Below are positions 23,850 to 35,779 of a stretch of 64,000 nt of DNA, in pieces (the stretch's first letter is position 1; each line of letters opens with the position of its first letter). Position numbers and translations under genes: made by a program. Where the stretch lies: positions 39,866,001-39,930,000 of the forward strand of contig JBITNC010000002.1 in the NCBI GenBank assembly GCA_050084985.1. The letters run 5' to 3'. This DNA comes from Nageia nagi. Taxonomy: Eukaryota; Pinophyta. The notes under the pieces were generated by a model, which was not told the origin of the DNA, did no database searches, and saw nothing but the letters and a program-made list of their open reading frames with translations.

Positions 23850-24917
23850 GGGAAATATTAAAGAGATCTCCTACTTATTATGTAAGCAAACTCCATTCTA
23901 AAACATCAATTTACTATTCATTATTGTTACATATAGAGACAATAACAATATTCACACATTTTGTAAAATTATTCTTTTTTTAAATCAAACTTTTCATTAC
24001 TATTATTAATTAAACAAGAAAAGTAGTTCAAATCCATAACTTTACAAAAACAAATTAAAAATTATAATATCATTACAGATCATAGATGAAGATTTATTCA
24101 TACTAAACCTAATATACATTCTCAAAGGAACTAATACATGTACAATAAAATTATTTTAAATTTTATAACTAATTAACTATCTTGTCATTCTTATGCATAA
24201 GTGACAAGATGGCAAAGTATACACATTCATTAGCTTTTTACTTTATTTGATTAAGATCAACAACATTAACTTCTCAACAAAGTTGACATGAAGATATTCT
24301 ATAAAAAATTACAAAAAGGTTTTAAACAATTTGAAATATTGAACCATTAATTAGTATAATCAGTAAGGCTTATAAGTTTTAATCATAGAAGAAGATAATG
24401 CAAGACTTTTTAGAATATCATGTATGAGTTTTTGGATCTCCTTTACTTTTTTAAAAAAATAAATATTAGAATTTCAAGACTATGAAGGATAGTGTGATGT
24501 AAGGATTCAAGGGAAAAGGTATTGCTCATCAAGGTATCATAATCAATTGTCATTTTTATACTTTAATAATAATTTATTATGTCGAGAAAATAAAATGTAT
24601 TACATTAATAATTCATTTATTATCTACTAGAGCCAAATTTTGTATTGTATATAATCATATTTTTTACAAATTTATAAACTAGGTTAAATCTTGGACAAAC
24701 ATGCATTTGATTTGATACTTCAAGTTCCATGATGAAATGATCTTTAAATTTAGTCACCTATATTCCCTAGAAGAATAATGGTTGTGACTTTGCAAGATAA
24801 TATCACCAATGTTCATGACCCTAAAGAATATTGCAATGAAATAAGAACAATATTGTGTGCAAGAGTATAACAAATCCTTGGATAGGTAGTGTTAAGAGAT
24901 ATTGTTTGTGTAGTGAT
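23850..24917. other. No recognisable gene; A+T-rich spacer
   Basis: No coding signal, LTR or clear repeat seen between the lysine-rich pseudogene and element B. Confidence 0.5.
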
Positions 24918-24922
24918 ATGAG
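24918..24922. repeat. Target-site duplication of B, left copy
   Basis: ATGAG directly before the 5' LTR. It is identical to 43425-43429. Confidence 0.8.
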
Positions 24923-25617
24923 CGTAGAGATTTAAAATTGATTTATTATTTATTTAATAAATCATATTTTAGATTTCTCCAAAAGTAACAAAAGCAATAT
25001 TGCACATGTTAAGATAAAGTTGATATTACAATGCAATGCCATGTATTATATTAATTATGGTGTCATTTATAATGGTTCATATTTTAAAGTATCTTGAGTA
25101 TAAAAAATATTATATTATTGCTATGAGTTGGATTTCACTCCTTTCTATTTCTTTATAAGTTATAAATATAGGAGTTGAAGGTTGACATCCCTATCAGATC
25201 TCTCTGATAGGTGGTTATCTCATACATCATACTTATGGTATCTATTGATGCCATCTATTGGAAGATTTGTTATGCTTTGAGCTATTATTACATGGTATAT
25301 TTTGCATGCAATCTAATTATATAGGTCTCATGATATCCATACCATGGATCTATCATGTCATCGATGATGTATGCATTTATGATCTAGAGCTAGTAGCAGA
25401 AGAGGTGATATTATTTGGTTTGCATGATCCATCATCTCTATCAAAATCCATCTTTGATCTAATGCAATCCTTCATATTCCCTTGCCATACCTTAAGGATT
25501 ACTATATCATAATTATGTGCATACTTTTCATTTATTTATCTACATATTTGAATAAGAGTCATTTTTATAGAATTATCTCATGTTAATATTTATTATTTAC
25601 ATAATCTACCATCTACA
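24923..25617 (+). repeat. 5' LTR of B
   Basis: 695 bp. It aligns with 42731-43424 from TAAAATTGATTTATTATTTA near the start to ACCATCTACA at the end. Its first base has changed (CG instead of TG). A TATA-like TTATAAATATAGG lies near 25165. The plus open frame 25258-25512 lies wholly in the LTR and is fortuitous. Left and right copies differ at roughly one position in eight in the parts I compared by eye. Confidence 0.88.
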
Positions 25618-25621
25618 TTTC

Positions 25622-25636
25622 TAGTGAACCTTGTCA
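25622..25636 (+). other. Probable primer binding site of B
   Basis: TAGTGAACCTTGTCA, four bases after the 5' LTR. It is related to TGGTGAACC of element A with a G-to-A change in the TGG, so it is a decayed site. Confidence 0.45.
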
Positions 25637-25749
25637 ATTGTACACACCTAGGTTTCCTCCTAGGTAATCCTTCCTCAAGAAAGTCATGAATCTATTTGCA
25701 TTACTCTTTCTCCATTTACTTGATGTCATTAGAGTAGTTTCCTATAAAA

Positions 25750-27905
25750 ATGATAAAACTAGGGTTTGTTTTGACTATCCCAAAGATATTTTTCACTAAG
25801 AACCAACCTAAGGTTTCTAAAAGGAAGGTTCATTTTGATGAAACTAGGAGTACTATGATTAACCTTGATATACCTCCTAAATTTTGTGAACCTCATACAC
25901 ATAACTGCATAATAATCAATGAAGAAGAGTTTAAATCAATCAATTCTAGTTATGAAATGAACATCATTAGCCAAACCACTAATAAGATTAATATGGATTT
26001 TGTTGATAGAGATTTTGAAAGTGTGAATCAAGAAAGCTCTAGTAATACTTCTAAAAATGAATTTGAGAATGATGATCTTGATGTTATTCCTAAAAATATT
26101 AGATCTATTAAAGAAATGATGGCTCATATTGATAGAATGGAATAATTTTTTACTAATAATGCTAAAGTTTTTATGAATATTTTAACAAAATATGAGTTAT
26201 TAGAGTTGGAACCTAGCACTTCACTTTCGTTAGATTCCTTGCTTCAATATGAAAATGCAGGTTCATCAAAATGAAGAGTGTCTATCAATAAAATGAAGGA
26301 TGTTGACATTATGAATAAATATTTGCATGTTGTTCATGCCACTAAAGAAAAACCTCTTGACATTTTTGAAATGGTACCAATCAAGGATAATATGGTATAT
26401 GAAAATATGTTCTAGAATCTCAAGTAGATCCTCCTAAAAAATTGAAATCAGGTAAGCTTGATAAATATATCTATCATGATAATGGTAAGGCTATTATGAT
26501 TGAATTTGAAAAACTTGAATGGTATGTGATCAAATTAATGCTTTAATCAATCAAGCTCATTAAAATAAACCTAAATGGATCCAAGAGGAGCAAAAAATTA
26601 AAATTGATATTCTAATTGATGCATAGGAGTTGGATACCTTTCAAAAATCCATCGATGATGAACAATTAGATTTCATGTTGGATTATTAGATAATATAGAG
26701 GAATACCATACCAATAGAATTGGCCCCTTTTTGAAACTAAAAGAATAAGAATTAAGGAAAGAAACTCATTTTCCTACCCCACAACCTTTAACTTCTCCAT
26801 AAAATAATATTATTCCTCCATAATCCCCACCACGACCCCAAATACTAGTCAACCTATTAATCCATATCCTATTTCCCAGCCCATCATTTTATGTCAACTT
26901 AATAGCCTATTTTCCAATCCTCTATTGCATAAACCACTCATGTGCCTCCACCTAATTCTAGTACTTAATTACATGAAAGAATTACAAAAATAGAACAAGC
27001 ATTCTATAATAGTGATGATGATGATTTTTCACTTTATCTGAAATCTTATTTGAGTAATAGAAATATTTCTAAAGTTTATACTGGTAAAAAGAGCATTAAG
27101 TTCATAAAATATAATGGTTTTCAAGATATAAAAATTCATGTTAGTAAATTTCAAGAAGAAGATATTGAATTTCTCCATGAACTTTGTATACTTGCTAAGT
27201 TACTTTCAAGTAGCTTGAAGGATGATACATTGAAATGATATTTTTCCATTCCTAAAAAGAGCATTGATAAATATAAAGATTTTGTTCAAAAATTCATTGC
27301 TAATTTCAAATGTAATATTTAAAACAAGACTAAATTTAAGGATTTATGCAAACTTTAGCAAGTTCAAGGATAATATTTGATTGATTTTGTAAAAGTATGA
27401 AAAGAAGTTGCTAATAGAGTTGCTGCTATTAAACAAGATTAAAATAATACTTTTGCAAATGCTTTATTGCTTATTTTCAAATTAGAGGTGCTTGATCACG
27501 ATGATATCTCTTAGGAAAATTGATTGAAAAGTTGCTTAAAAAATAGCCTTGCATCTTACATAATTATAGAGTTTCAAAAGGTCAATAATCTAAAGGCAAA
27601 AACTTCTCCATCTGCAACATAAGTAGCAACAATGGTAAGTGCAGGTAAGAGATATTTTAAACCTAAATAAAGTACACAAAGCTAAATGAAAGTGTTGATA
27701 ATATATTAAATATATTGTTAGATAATATCTCATTGAATTACCACCAATTATTCAACATAATTTTCCAAATGGTGTTCTTGAAAACTATAGATTTTAAGAA
27801 TTTTGTAATTATCATAGAATGTTAGGACACCTAATCAAATATTGTAGGAATTTAAGAAATATTTTATAGAACTTCATTGATAAAAATTTATTTGGATAGA
27901 TGATA
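25750..27905 (+). pseudogene. gag of B, interrupted by Copia element E
   Basis: An open N-terminal piece (25750-26145, 131 residues) is acidic and Asn/Ser-rich and includes KVSKRKVHFDETRST. It is followed by stop-broken text. At about 27050-27480 the reading matches the retrotransposon gag capsid domain: KFIKYNGFQDIKIHVSKFQ, then a SIPKKSIDKYKDFVQKFIANF-like phrase corresponding to the family's W..LP..I.SW..L...F...F region. Near 27795-27870 comes the finger FCNYHRMLGHLIKYCRNLRNI, with C, H, H and C all kept. The frame is then cut at 27909/27915 by E. The expected last part (GIFTDPLPRLNQQLRE) resumes at about 37560. Many stops; not functional. Confidence 0.78.
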
Positions 27906-27909
27906 CTCC

Positions 27910-27914
27910 AAAAT
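27910..27914. repeat. Target-site duplication of E, left copy
   Basis: AAAAT just before the LTR start TATTAGAAT. It matches 37518-37522. The run is low-complexity but sits exactly at both LTR ends. Confidence 0.75.
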
Positions 27915-28119
27915 TATTAGAATAAAAGATACATTAGTCTTATAGGTATCTACAATAATGTAATATAAATAATACACTAAGTATTATTTACTATAGTTTT
28001 ATTTTACCTTAATAATTAAAGTTTAGTTCGTTATTGTATAGGAATGTAACTCTCAACTACTCCATGTATTTAATGGCTCTCATATCAATATAATTAATCA
28101 ATCTAGATTCTCTCTAATA
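27915..28119 (+). repeat. 5' LTR of E
   Basis: 205 bp from TATTAGAATAA to CTCTAATA. The usual TG/CA ends are TA/TA here. It matches 37312-37517 with roughly one difference in ten by eye. Confidence 0.88.
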
Positions 28120-28131
28120 TGGTATCAAAGC
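28120..28131 (+). other. Primer binding site of E
   Basis: TGGTATCAAAGC directly follows the LTR and matches the tRNA-iMet site TGGTATCAGAGC at 11 of 12 positions. Confidence 0.85.
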
Positions 28132-28229
28132 TCCATAGTGAAGATCCTTGTTTTTTATGAGTTAGTTTTCTTTGCTCTATCTTCCTTTGAGATGATTAGA
28201 CATAAAAAAATAATGGAAGTGGAGACTCT

Positions 28230-29310
28230 TGCTGCTGTCTGAAATTGAAGGTAGGGGTAATGTTCATGGCTGACTTAGAAAGAATAACTATCAGTTCAAA
28301 GAGGCCTTGTATGTACCAAAGCTAAAAAAAAACCTCCTCTCAATTAGCCAAATGCTGGATAAAATTATGAAAGTAGAGTTTGATATTATGAAAGGAGAAA
28401 AAGTTTGCTTCATTTGTGACAAGTCCAAAGGATGCTAAATTGTAGCAAAAGAAAAAGGAGTTGGAAGAATGTTCTTGCTTGATATTGTAGCTTCCAATAA
28501 TCAAGTACTCAATGTTTATGTTACGAATGTGACCACTCTTTGGTACCATAGATTCAGACACATGAATCTAAATTACCTAATCACTTTGCAAAAAAAGGAT
28601 ATGGTATTTGGTCTTCCATCTCTTACTTCTCCTACTAATGTTTGTTCTACTTGCATAGTAGTAAAATAGAATATAGTACCATTAGGTGATAGCACACATC
28701 ATGTTAAATGACCTCTTGATGTAATCCATACTAATCTATGCAGTCCCATCTGGGCTAGTGTTTTTGGTCTCAGATATTTTCTAATTTTTGTTGATGATTA
28801 CTCCAAAAAATTGTGGGTGTATTTCTTGAAGATGAAGGATAAGATATTTTCCTACTTTAAGGAATTCAAGGCACTTATGGAGAAATAAACTTCTCATCAC
28901 ATCCATGTTCTCCACTCAGATCAAGGGGAAGAATACTTATCAAATGAAGTTTTTACATTCCTAAAGTAGCATGGATTTGATGATAGTTTACCACATCCTA
29001 CACACCATAGCAAAATAGAGTTTGTGAATGATGAAATTGAACCATTTTAGAAATGGCAAGAAGCATGTTGAAAGATGCAAAAATGGATGGGATACTAAAC
29101 ACCACATATCTATTGAATAGAGCACCCATAAAAGCTCTTAATGGGATGAAACCTAAAGAAGCATGATCAGAAGAGTGACCAAATATATCACATCTTCGAT
29201 TGTTTGGTTGTACTACCTACATGCATATTTTGAAGGAGAAAAGGAATAATATTGATGATAAATCAAAGAGGTGCATTCTTCTTAGGTACAATAATGAATC
29301 CAAATCCTAT
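28230..29310 (+). pseudogene. E pol: protease end, GAG-pre-integrase and N-terminal integrase
   Basis: The plus strand reads YVPKLKKNLLSISQML (about 28315, the end of Copia protease), then TLWYHRFRHMN (about 28537) and CSTCIVVK (about 28645), which form the HHCC zinc site. Next comes the integrase core with FVDDYSKKLWVYFL (about 28785, first catalytic Asp) and LHSDQGEEYLSNEV (about 28912, second Asp). It ends in KRCILLRYNNESKSY, where element D is inserted after codons for Ser-Tyr. Stops (often TAG for Gln) and small frame changes make it non-functional. The integrase would insert the cDNA. Confidence 0.85.
29306..29310. repeat. Target-site duplication of D, left copy
   Basis: CCTAT; these bases belong to E's integrase and encode the end of its Ser-Tyr pair. 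Repeated at 35443-35447. Confidence 0.92.
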
Positions 29311-30053
29311 TGATCCATAATCATTGGATGCTTATAGCAAACTCAGATTTTTACTTACAAATTTGAACGAAAATAGTTAACCATTATGAGATCATACAAA
29401 ATTTGCATATAAATTTGAAAGTTGCACAATGTGAACCATAAAATACAAATCTCAAACACACAACAAGATCAACACAATGATTTTACCTTGGTTCACCCAA
29501 TGTGGGCTAATTTAGCATGAAATTGGAGCCTTGTCTTCTCATTATCTATGGACATTACAATATTATATGTACAAAGAAATACCATCAACATAATGGTAGT
29601 ACAATCTCCTACAATTAATGTAATCTCCTATAGCAAGAAGAAAAAATCTCAAAACTACAATAATTTTGGAATGACTCTTGGTCTTCCTTCAAACTATTAC
29701 AATTCTAAAACCCAAACTCTCAAAATCCTATTCATTTTTTTCTTGAAATTCAAGGGGATGGCATGCTCTTTAACAAGCCTCATATTACCTCAAAAATGCC
29801 TTCTTCACATTTGGTATGGAAGCTGAAATAGTTTCTCTACCCAACATATCAACATCCCTTCAACTTCCACTACTAAATCATCAAATTGTATATCAATGGT
29901 GGTCTAGATTCAGATTTTTACACACCATTGGTGGCCTAAAATTGAATGTCAGTCAACTCCAAATTTTGGTCTTTGGTCTATCTCCAAGCATAGATGCCTC
30001 TGGACTAAGTACTACTCTTGAAAATAGAACCTGACGTGATCCAATTCGGATCA
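29311..30053 (-). repeat. 3' LTR of D (left)
   Basis: 743 bp. It aligns end to end with 34687-35442 and with the G1 LTR at 3137-3837. The plus open frames 29548-29826 and 29816-30034 lie inside it and are fortuitous. Confidence 0.92.
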
Positions 30054-30154
30054 CACATTTCCAATAGGGAAGCATTTGGTCCCACAAATGCATAGATGAG
30101 GATACAAATCCCCAAATATAGAACTATACATCCACTTGGCTTTATTAGATTCTA

Positions 30155-30650
30155 TCATTTCAATCCAACCAACCAAAGCTTTATCTCACCTTTTCTTGAA
30201 GCATGAACCTTCTTTTGCAATATGGAATCGTCCTTGAGTTCATCTATAATGTTAGGAGCTAAGTCATCAATAGATGGTAAAATTTGATATGAACCTACTT
30301 CATCTTCAATCAACATAGATGGATCATATAATTTCAAATGCTCAACATTCATAATTGAGTAGATGTTCATAAATTCTGGAAGGTCCAATCTGAAAGCATT
30401 CTCACTTACTGCTCCATAATCTCAAATGGTTCCTAAATTATAGGTTTTAACTTCATGGCTGGTCCTTGCAACTTCTCCTTACTAAGATGCAACCAAACAT
30501 GGTCTTCCACATGAAACTTATGGTTAATTCTATATTTTTCATGTCTCATCTTAGTTGCTCTTGGACTTTCAAATGAATTTGCTAATCTTTTCAACAAATT
30601 TTTCATCTTTCTTTTCCTCTTTATTAAGTGAATCATCTTCATCCTTTGCT
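30155..30650 (-). pseudogene. D pol: GPY/F module and chromodomain-like C-terminus
   Basis: The first open piece, 30642-30433, reads MRHEKYRINHKFHVEDHVWL, then HLSKEKLQGPAMKLKP. This is the V.DRVWLHL..ERL.GP pattern of the integrase GPY/F module. The second, 30388-30155, has FMNIYSIMNVEHLKLYDPSM, an acidic stretch, and ILQKKVHASRKGEIKLWLVG. The last phrase resembles the chromodomain start I.D.RVR..RRG..EYLVKW in plant chromoviruses, which directs insertion to chromatin. The assignment as a chromodomain rests on that one phrase. Confidence 0.7.
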
Positions 30651-30889
30651 ACCCAAACACATAATAAAAAGGTGAATGTGGTAAATAACCAAAACAAGTC
30701 TCAAAAGGACTCTTATTAATGGAATAATGAATTACCCTATTGTATGCATGTTGGATATATTCAAGATGTTCATCCTAAGATGTAGGATGTTTTCCATAAT
30801 AACCTCTCAAGAGCTAAATTGCTATTCTATTCACCACCTCAATTTTCCATTCATTTGAATATGAAAGATAGTACTCCTATTCAACTTCA

Positions 30890-31580
30890 TATCAATATTT
30901 TACCATAAACATGTCCAAAACTTGCCCAAAAATTCTACTATCTCTATCTTAAATAATGGAATTTGGCAATCCAAAATGAACCCAAACATGATAAAAGAAT
31001 AAATTTGTAGCATCTTATCCTGTTATATTCTATTTACATGGAATCAAAACACACATCTTGCTAAATCTATACACAAAATAAATAAATAGTCATGACCTCT
31101 CTTAGTCATAGGCAATCCACCCACAAAATCAATTGAGATACAATCCCATGGATGTGAAAGTACTGGAAGTGGTTGATACAAACCCAATTTTTTATTACTT
31201 GGCTTGCTAGTGCAGCACAAATAATACTCCCTAATGTACTTGGCAACTTGATCTTGCATCTTTGGCCAATATACATACCTTTACAAATTGTACAATATCA
31301 TTCCAACCCCAAAATATCCTACAATCTTTGAAGTATGTGCTTCTCTAATCAATCTAGTTCTTTCACCTCCAGGTATAGATAATGCATTAAAATGATAAAG
31401 AATTCTATTTTCCAAATGAAATTTATCCAAACCCTCATATTTGATCTAGATGAAGACAACTACTCATACACCTTTTTGAAGTCTGGATCCTACACATATG
31501 CCTTTGAAAACGACTCAAACAGAAAAGGAAGAAATTTTAGCACTGAGAGGGAACTTACTGGACCCTATTTGCATGCTATT
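30890..31580 (-). pseudogene. D pol: integrase
   Basis: The zinc module reads REAHTSKIVGYFGVG ... YVYWPKMQDQVAKYIREYYLCC (about 31350-31200). In the H2C2 site the second His is Tyr and the first Cys is Tyr. The core begins HPWDCISIDFVGGLPMTKRGH (31140 region) with the first catalytic Asp, followed by YLFILCIDLARCVF. The following core text is degenerate toward 30890. The open part is 31259-31044. Confidence 0.85.
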
Positions 31581-31589
31581 GGTCTCCCA

Positions 31590-32050
31590 AAAATAGTAAT
31601 ACACACCACTAATGATGTGAAATTTGTACTTATAGGTGGCTTAGAAAGCATGTCAGTAACCTTATTCTATGTTCCTTTCTTATACTTGATCACTATATGA
31701 AATTGTTGTAGAAAACTCATCCATCTATAGTGTCTAGTTTGTTGCAATTTTGATGGATTTTATAAAAAATTTAATGGTTGATGATCAGTATGAATGATTT
31801 TTTCTTTCCCCATTAACTAATGTTTCCACTTTTTAACATCTTGAACCAATGCATACATTTCCTTATCATAAGTAGGATAATTCATAATAGCTCCACTAAA
31901 TTTTTCAAAATGAGAGAAAATTGGTTTACCTTCTTACATCAAAATGACTCCCATGGCATAGTCACTTGCATCAATCTCCACTTCAAATGGCTTCTGCAAA
32001 TTAGTAAGTGATAGCACAAGTGCACTAATAATCTTTTTCTTCAAATTGTA
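31590..32050 (-). pseudogene. D pol: RNase H
   Basis: The minus strand reads EIDASDYAMGVIL (the first catalytic Asp in DAS is kept), FSGAIMNYPTYDKEMYALV (catalytic Glu), IIHTDHQPLNFL (TDH intact, unlike G1) and YKKGTxNKVTDMLS. Frame breaks occur near 31930 and 31760. Plus open frames in this span (31392-31700, 31820-32011) are shadows. Confidence 0.85.
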
Positions 32051-32059
32051 AAAACTATG

Positions 32060-32990
32060 TTTGTTGTTGTTTCCCCTTGGAAAAATTGCCTCTTGCTGGT
32101 TACATCATGTAAAGATGAAGTAATATGAAAAAAATCAACAATAAAATTTTTCAAATATTAAATAGCACCTAACAAACTCCTTACTTTAATTATATAATAT
32201 GGCCTTGGCCAATCTACTATAGCACTTACTTTACTAGGATCTATCTTAAGTATTCCACTACCAATAACATGGCTCAAATACAACAAAGATTCTTTGCCAA
32301 ACTCACATTTTGAATGTTTCAATAACATCTCTTCCTATGTAAAGTTTGAAATACTTGTCTAATATGTACAACATGTTCTTCCCAAGTAGAACTATAAATA
32401 ATAATGTCATCCAAGTATACAACAATAAAAGAGTCAATAAATAGATGAAGCACATTATTCATTACCCTCATAAAAATGGTTGGTACATTGCGCAAACCAA
32501 ATGGAAAAGCAAGCCACTCAAATAGGCCTTGTCTTCTCTTGAAAATAGTCTTTCAAATATCCTCCTCCTTGATTCTAACTTGGTGATATCCACTCCTCAA
32601 GTCTAGTTTTGTGAAGAATCTTTCCTCTTACATATGATTTAAAAAATCATCTATTTGAGGCAAAGGATAACGATTTTTGATGGTTATTTTGTTTAGTTCT
32701 CTATAGTCAATGCACATTATCCAAGTTTGATCCTTATTAGGAACTAAAAAAATAGGTGATCCACATAGAGATGTACTTGATCTGATCACTCCTTAATCAA
32801 CCAACTCTTGAATCTACCTCCTTATCTACCCTTGCTCCAAAACTAATTGCTGATACAAGGCTATGTTGGCAAATGAAGCATCAAGTAATAACTAAATATC
32901 ATGTTTTATATCTACATAGGAGGTAACCATGTGGCTCTGAAAATAATTTAGTAAATTCCTAAACCAAATCCTACATCTATTCCTCTCTTT
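32060..32990 (-). pseudogene. D pol: reverse transcriptase
   Basis: RT motifs on the minus strand run in order: [17 protein letters not shown] (about 32785), [20 protein letters not shown] (about 32720), FFTKLDLRSGYHQVRIKEED (about 32620), FEWLAFPFGLRNVPTIFMRVM (about 32525), and VVYLDDIIIYS with the catalytic YLDD at 32406-32417. KHSKCEFGKESLLYLSHVIG follows (about 32330). All main gypsy RT blocks are present, broken by a few stops and shifts. The same blocks are partly deleted in G1. Confidence 0.88.
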
Positions 32991-33117
32991 TACATACCAC
33001 TCACAACCTAAAATTAGTATTACACACCGTTGATAGCGTGAGATTCACCTCAACCAAGGTTCCTATTTTGACCATGATTAGAAAAAACTTTTTAGAAGCA
33101 TTTATAAGAAGTTTTAC

Positions 33118-33570
33118 CTAATTGACACTTACCAAAGGTAGCTTTTTCTTACTTTTATGTGCATTAGCTAGAAATATCTTTCTATTTTTCACCAATCGCA
33201 ATTTGTTCAATCTTTTGTAATAAATGCCATCTCTATCCCATAAATAAGGGTTACCAAGAATAACACCACAAATATCTAAAGGAATAACATCAACCACAAC
33301 TTCATCAATGTCCTTTTTACAAATATCAAATTTCAACTTACATTATTTAGTGACTTGAAAACTAGCATTGCGATGCACCCAACCCAAAGGCTATGGTTTT
33401 GGATGGTTGAAAATTTCCAATCCCAAATTACGTACCATAGTATTTGAAATCAAATTTTCTTGAGAGCCTAGATCAACAATGTAATCTACTTTAATTTTCT
33501 TGATTTGGTTTTTGAGGTGGAATAATTTAATCTTTTATTCTTTAATATCTTGAGGTTCTTCAACCTTTGG
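33118..33570 (-). pseudogene. D pol: retropepsin-type protease
   Basis: The minus strand reads VDYIVDLGSQENLISNTMV (about 33490-33435), where the family active site is D-S/T-G. Here it is DLG, so the second residue is changed. HPKPxPLGWVHRNA follows. The open piece 33336-33118 continues with KFDICKKDIDEVVVDVIPLD, then ICGVILGNPYLWDRDGIYY, where ILG is the usual second protease motif. It ends KLPLVSVN, the linker to RT. Confidence 0.82.
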
Positions 33571-33599
33571 AATGGTTGAATAATTTATTTTCTCATCAA

Positions 33600-34640
33600 C
33601 ATCTGAACTACCCTCAATATCATCACATCTAAGAACCATAGTATTAGTTTTCTCTTTATTCTTATGCTTATATGGATGTAATTTCTAACATTTATCATCA
33701 ACATGAACATCTTTATCACAATGACTACAATGTGTACCATCACTTTCTTTCTTTGAAATATTAGTGGTCTTTGTTTCTTGCTTACCTTTGCCTTTATTTT
33801 GAGATTTACCTTTCTCTTATCCTCCCCTTCAATTACAAGCCTTCTTGGATTCATCATATTGTCTCCTTGCTTTACCATCCTCTTCTAAGTATTGTGCTAA
33901 ACACACACTTGATCAAGATTAGTGTGATTAAATAACATGATAGTATTTTACAAATGACTCTATACACCTCCAATGTACTTCATTAAAGTTTGAAGATCTT
34001 TTAGTGGAACCCCAAGCAAAGTAGCTTGTTTTCTAAATTGTGTAGTGTATTCTTGAACATTTTTCCCTCTTTGTTGTCTAAATAATTACCATTTCATCAA
34101 TTATTTATTATGATGTCCTAATAGATATAATTGATCTCTTAACAACTCCTTAAATTCATTCCAAGAAGATATTTCAAACAAGTGTTCATGATTAAGAGTT
34201 TCTACATAGCTTTTCCACCAAACTAAATCATGTCCACTCATATTTAATCTAGCAAAAGAGATTTTATCAACATCATTTACAACACCATTAATTTGGAAAT
34301 AAACCTCCAATTATTCACTTTTTTCTACATCAACCTCTCCTCCAAAACTAGGAATGTTCACTTTGGTCTCCCAAATACATCATGACATATTTGATTGACA
34401 TTTACATTTTCTCTAGTAGCCAACAACTCAACCAATCGAGTCAAATGATTCTCCATTGTCAAAATCTCCTTTCAAAATTGGCATCTATCATGGTATGTAC
34501 ATGTGACTATTGGTCCTCTGCATTATCCATTATAGTCTCTCTACCTCTTTGACCAATCCTGAGATTCTTTGGAATTAATTATTATCTTTGATATCTACTC
34601 CTAAACATAAAATTTCACATCATTAGCTTCATGGAATTTC
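33600..34640 (-). pseudogene. gag of D
   Basis: The capsid domain is open at 34310-34101: EVYFQINGVVNDVDKISFAR, then LNMSGHDLVWWKSYVE and SWNEFKELLRDQLYLLGH. The WW pair and the F..LL...F pattern are typical of the retrotransposon gag domain. After a Lys-rich stretch the knuckle reads CSHCDKDVHVDDKCxKLHP (about 33735-33680), keeping CX2C, His and the final Cys. Further text runs to VDEKINYSTIPKVEEPQD before protease. Stops interrupt it in several places. The open frame 33878-33585 is read in the wrong frame. Confidence 0.82.
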
Positions 34641-34670
34641 CAAAATTTCAACCTCAAATTTTGGTAGCAC

Positions 34671-34684
34671 AAGTTTTGATACCA
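34671..34684 (-). other. Primer binding site of D
   Basis: The minus strand reads TGGTATCAAAACTT two bases inside the LTR. This is ten of twelve matches to the tRNA-iMet site TGGTATCAGAGC. Confidence 0.85.
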
Positions 34685-34686
34685 CG

Positions 34687-35442
34687 TGATCCATAATCAT
34701 CAAATACTTATAGCATACTCATATCCTCACTTATAGACTCAAATAAAAATAGTTAACCATTATGAGATCATACAAAATTGTATATAAATTTGAAAGTTGG
34801 ATAATGTGAATCATAAACTAGCAATCTCAAACATAAAACAAGATCAACATAATGATTTTACCCTGGTTCACCCAATGTGGGCTAATCTAGCATGGAATTG
34901 GAGCTTTCTCTTCTCATTTTCTATGGACATTACAATATTACATGCATAGAGAAATACCATCAATGCAATGGTAATACAATCTCCCATAATTACTACAATC
35001 TCCTACATCAAGAAGGAATAATCTCATAACTACAATAATTTTGGAATGAATTTTGGTCTTCCTTCAAACTATTACAATTCTAAAACCCAAACTGTCAAAC
35101 TCCCATTCATTTTTATTTTTATTTATTTTTTTTGGAATTCAAGGGGTTTCCATGCTTTTGAATAAGCCTTAAATTACCTCAAAAATACCTTCTTAACATT
35201 GGTTATGGAAGCTAAAATAGTTCCTCTACCCAACACATCAACGTCCCATTGACTTCCATTGCTGACTCATCAAATTGTACATTAGTGAGAGCCTAGATTT
35301 AGATTTTTACACACCATTGGTAGCCTAAAACTAAATGTTGATCAAACTTAGATTTTGGTATTTGATTTATCTCCAAGCATAGATACATTTGGACTAAGTA
35401 CTACTCCTGAAAAGATAACTTAGCATGATCTAATTTGGATCA
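34687..35442 (-). repeat. 5' LTR of D (right)
   Basis: 756 bp, upstream LTR of the minus-strand element, followed inward by the primer site. It carries an A+T run (TTTTTATTTTTATTTATTTT, near 35110) that explains part of the length difference from its partner. Confidence 0.92.
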
Positions 35443-35447
35443 CCTAT
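35443..35447. repeat. Target-site duplication of D, right copy
   Basis: CCTAT; partner of 29306-29310, after which E's frame continues. Confidence 0.92.
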
Positions 35448-35720
35448 GGAGTCATGGATCCTACTACTCAAAATACCTATATCAATAGAGATGTAATATT
35501 TGATGAGATTGGTGAATCTTCAACTAGTCCACCTCTAGAGGTACTTGAACTTGATAGTGGCCCCATAATCAATTATAATGATGTGTATGATGAGATAGAA
35601 GCTTCAATTGTAAATTGTCCATCTCAAATACCTAAGTGATACAAAAAGATATTACAAGATTCAAACTTGAGTGCTCCACCAGACTCTCCGACTTCCATAT
35701 GAAGGACATAGAGCATGGCT
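35448..35720 (+). pseudogene. E pol: integrase C-terminus, resumed after D
   Basis: After the second CCTAT the integrase text continues as GVMDPTTQNTYINRDVIFDE. This matches the Copia consensus (G.R..DP.T.K...SRDV.FDE) and joins exactly to the part ending at 29310. An acidic linker follows and stops at 35637-35639. The exact reading across the insertion is strong proof that D is nested in E. Confidence 0.85.
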
Positions 35721-35779
35721 CATGATGAAGTGAATTTTGCATTGATGAGCATAGTTGTAAATACACCTAAACCTAAAAT

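Larger units (their letters stand above)
29311..35442 (-). mobile_element. Ty3/gypsy element D (chromovirus-like), innermost of the nest
   Basis: 6132 bp with two ~750-bp LTRs (ends TGATCC/GGATCA), a tRNA-Met primer site and the perfect duplication CCTAT. On the minus strand the order is gag, protease, RT, RNase H, integrase, GPY/F module and a chromodomain-like C-terminal region, so it is structurally complete. Every domain has stops or shifts. It is the same family as G1 and supplies what G1 lacks. It splits the integrase gene of Copia element E. Confidence 0.93.

Noticed and set aside
29548-30034. Plus-strand 92- and 72-residue frames
   Set aside because: They lie in the D LTR; the partner LTR does not keep them open.
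30054-30110. Polypurine tract of element D
   Set aside because: The minus strand next to the left LTR is not clearly purine-rich (GTGGGACC some 25 bases away is the best part), so I did not annotate one.
31392-32011. Plus-strand open frames of 102 and 63 residues
   Set aside because: They lie over RNase H/integrase text of element D on the minus strand.
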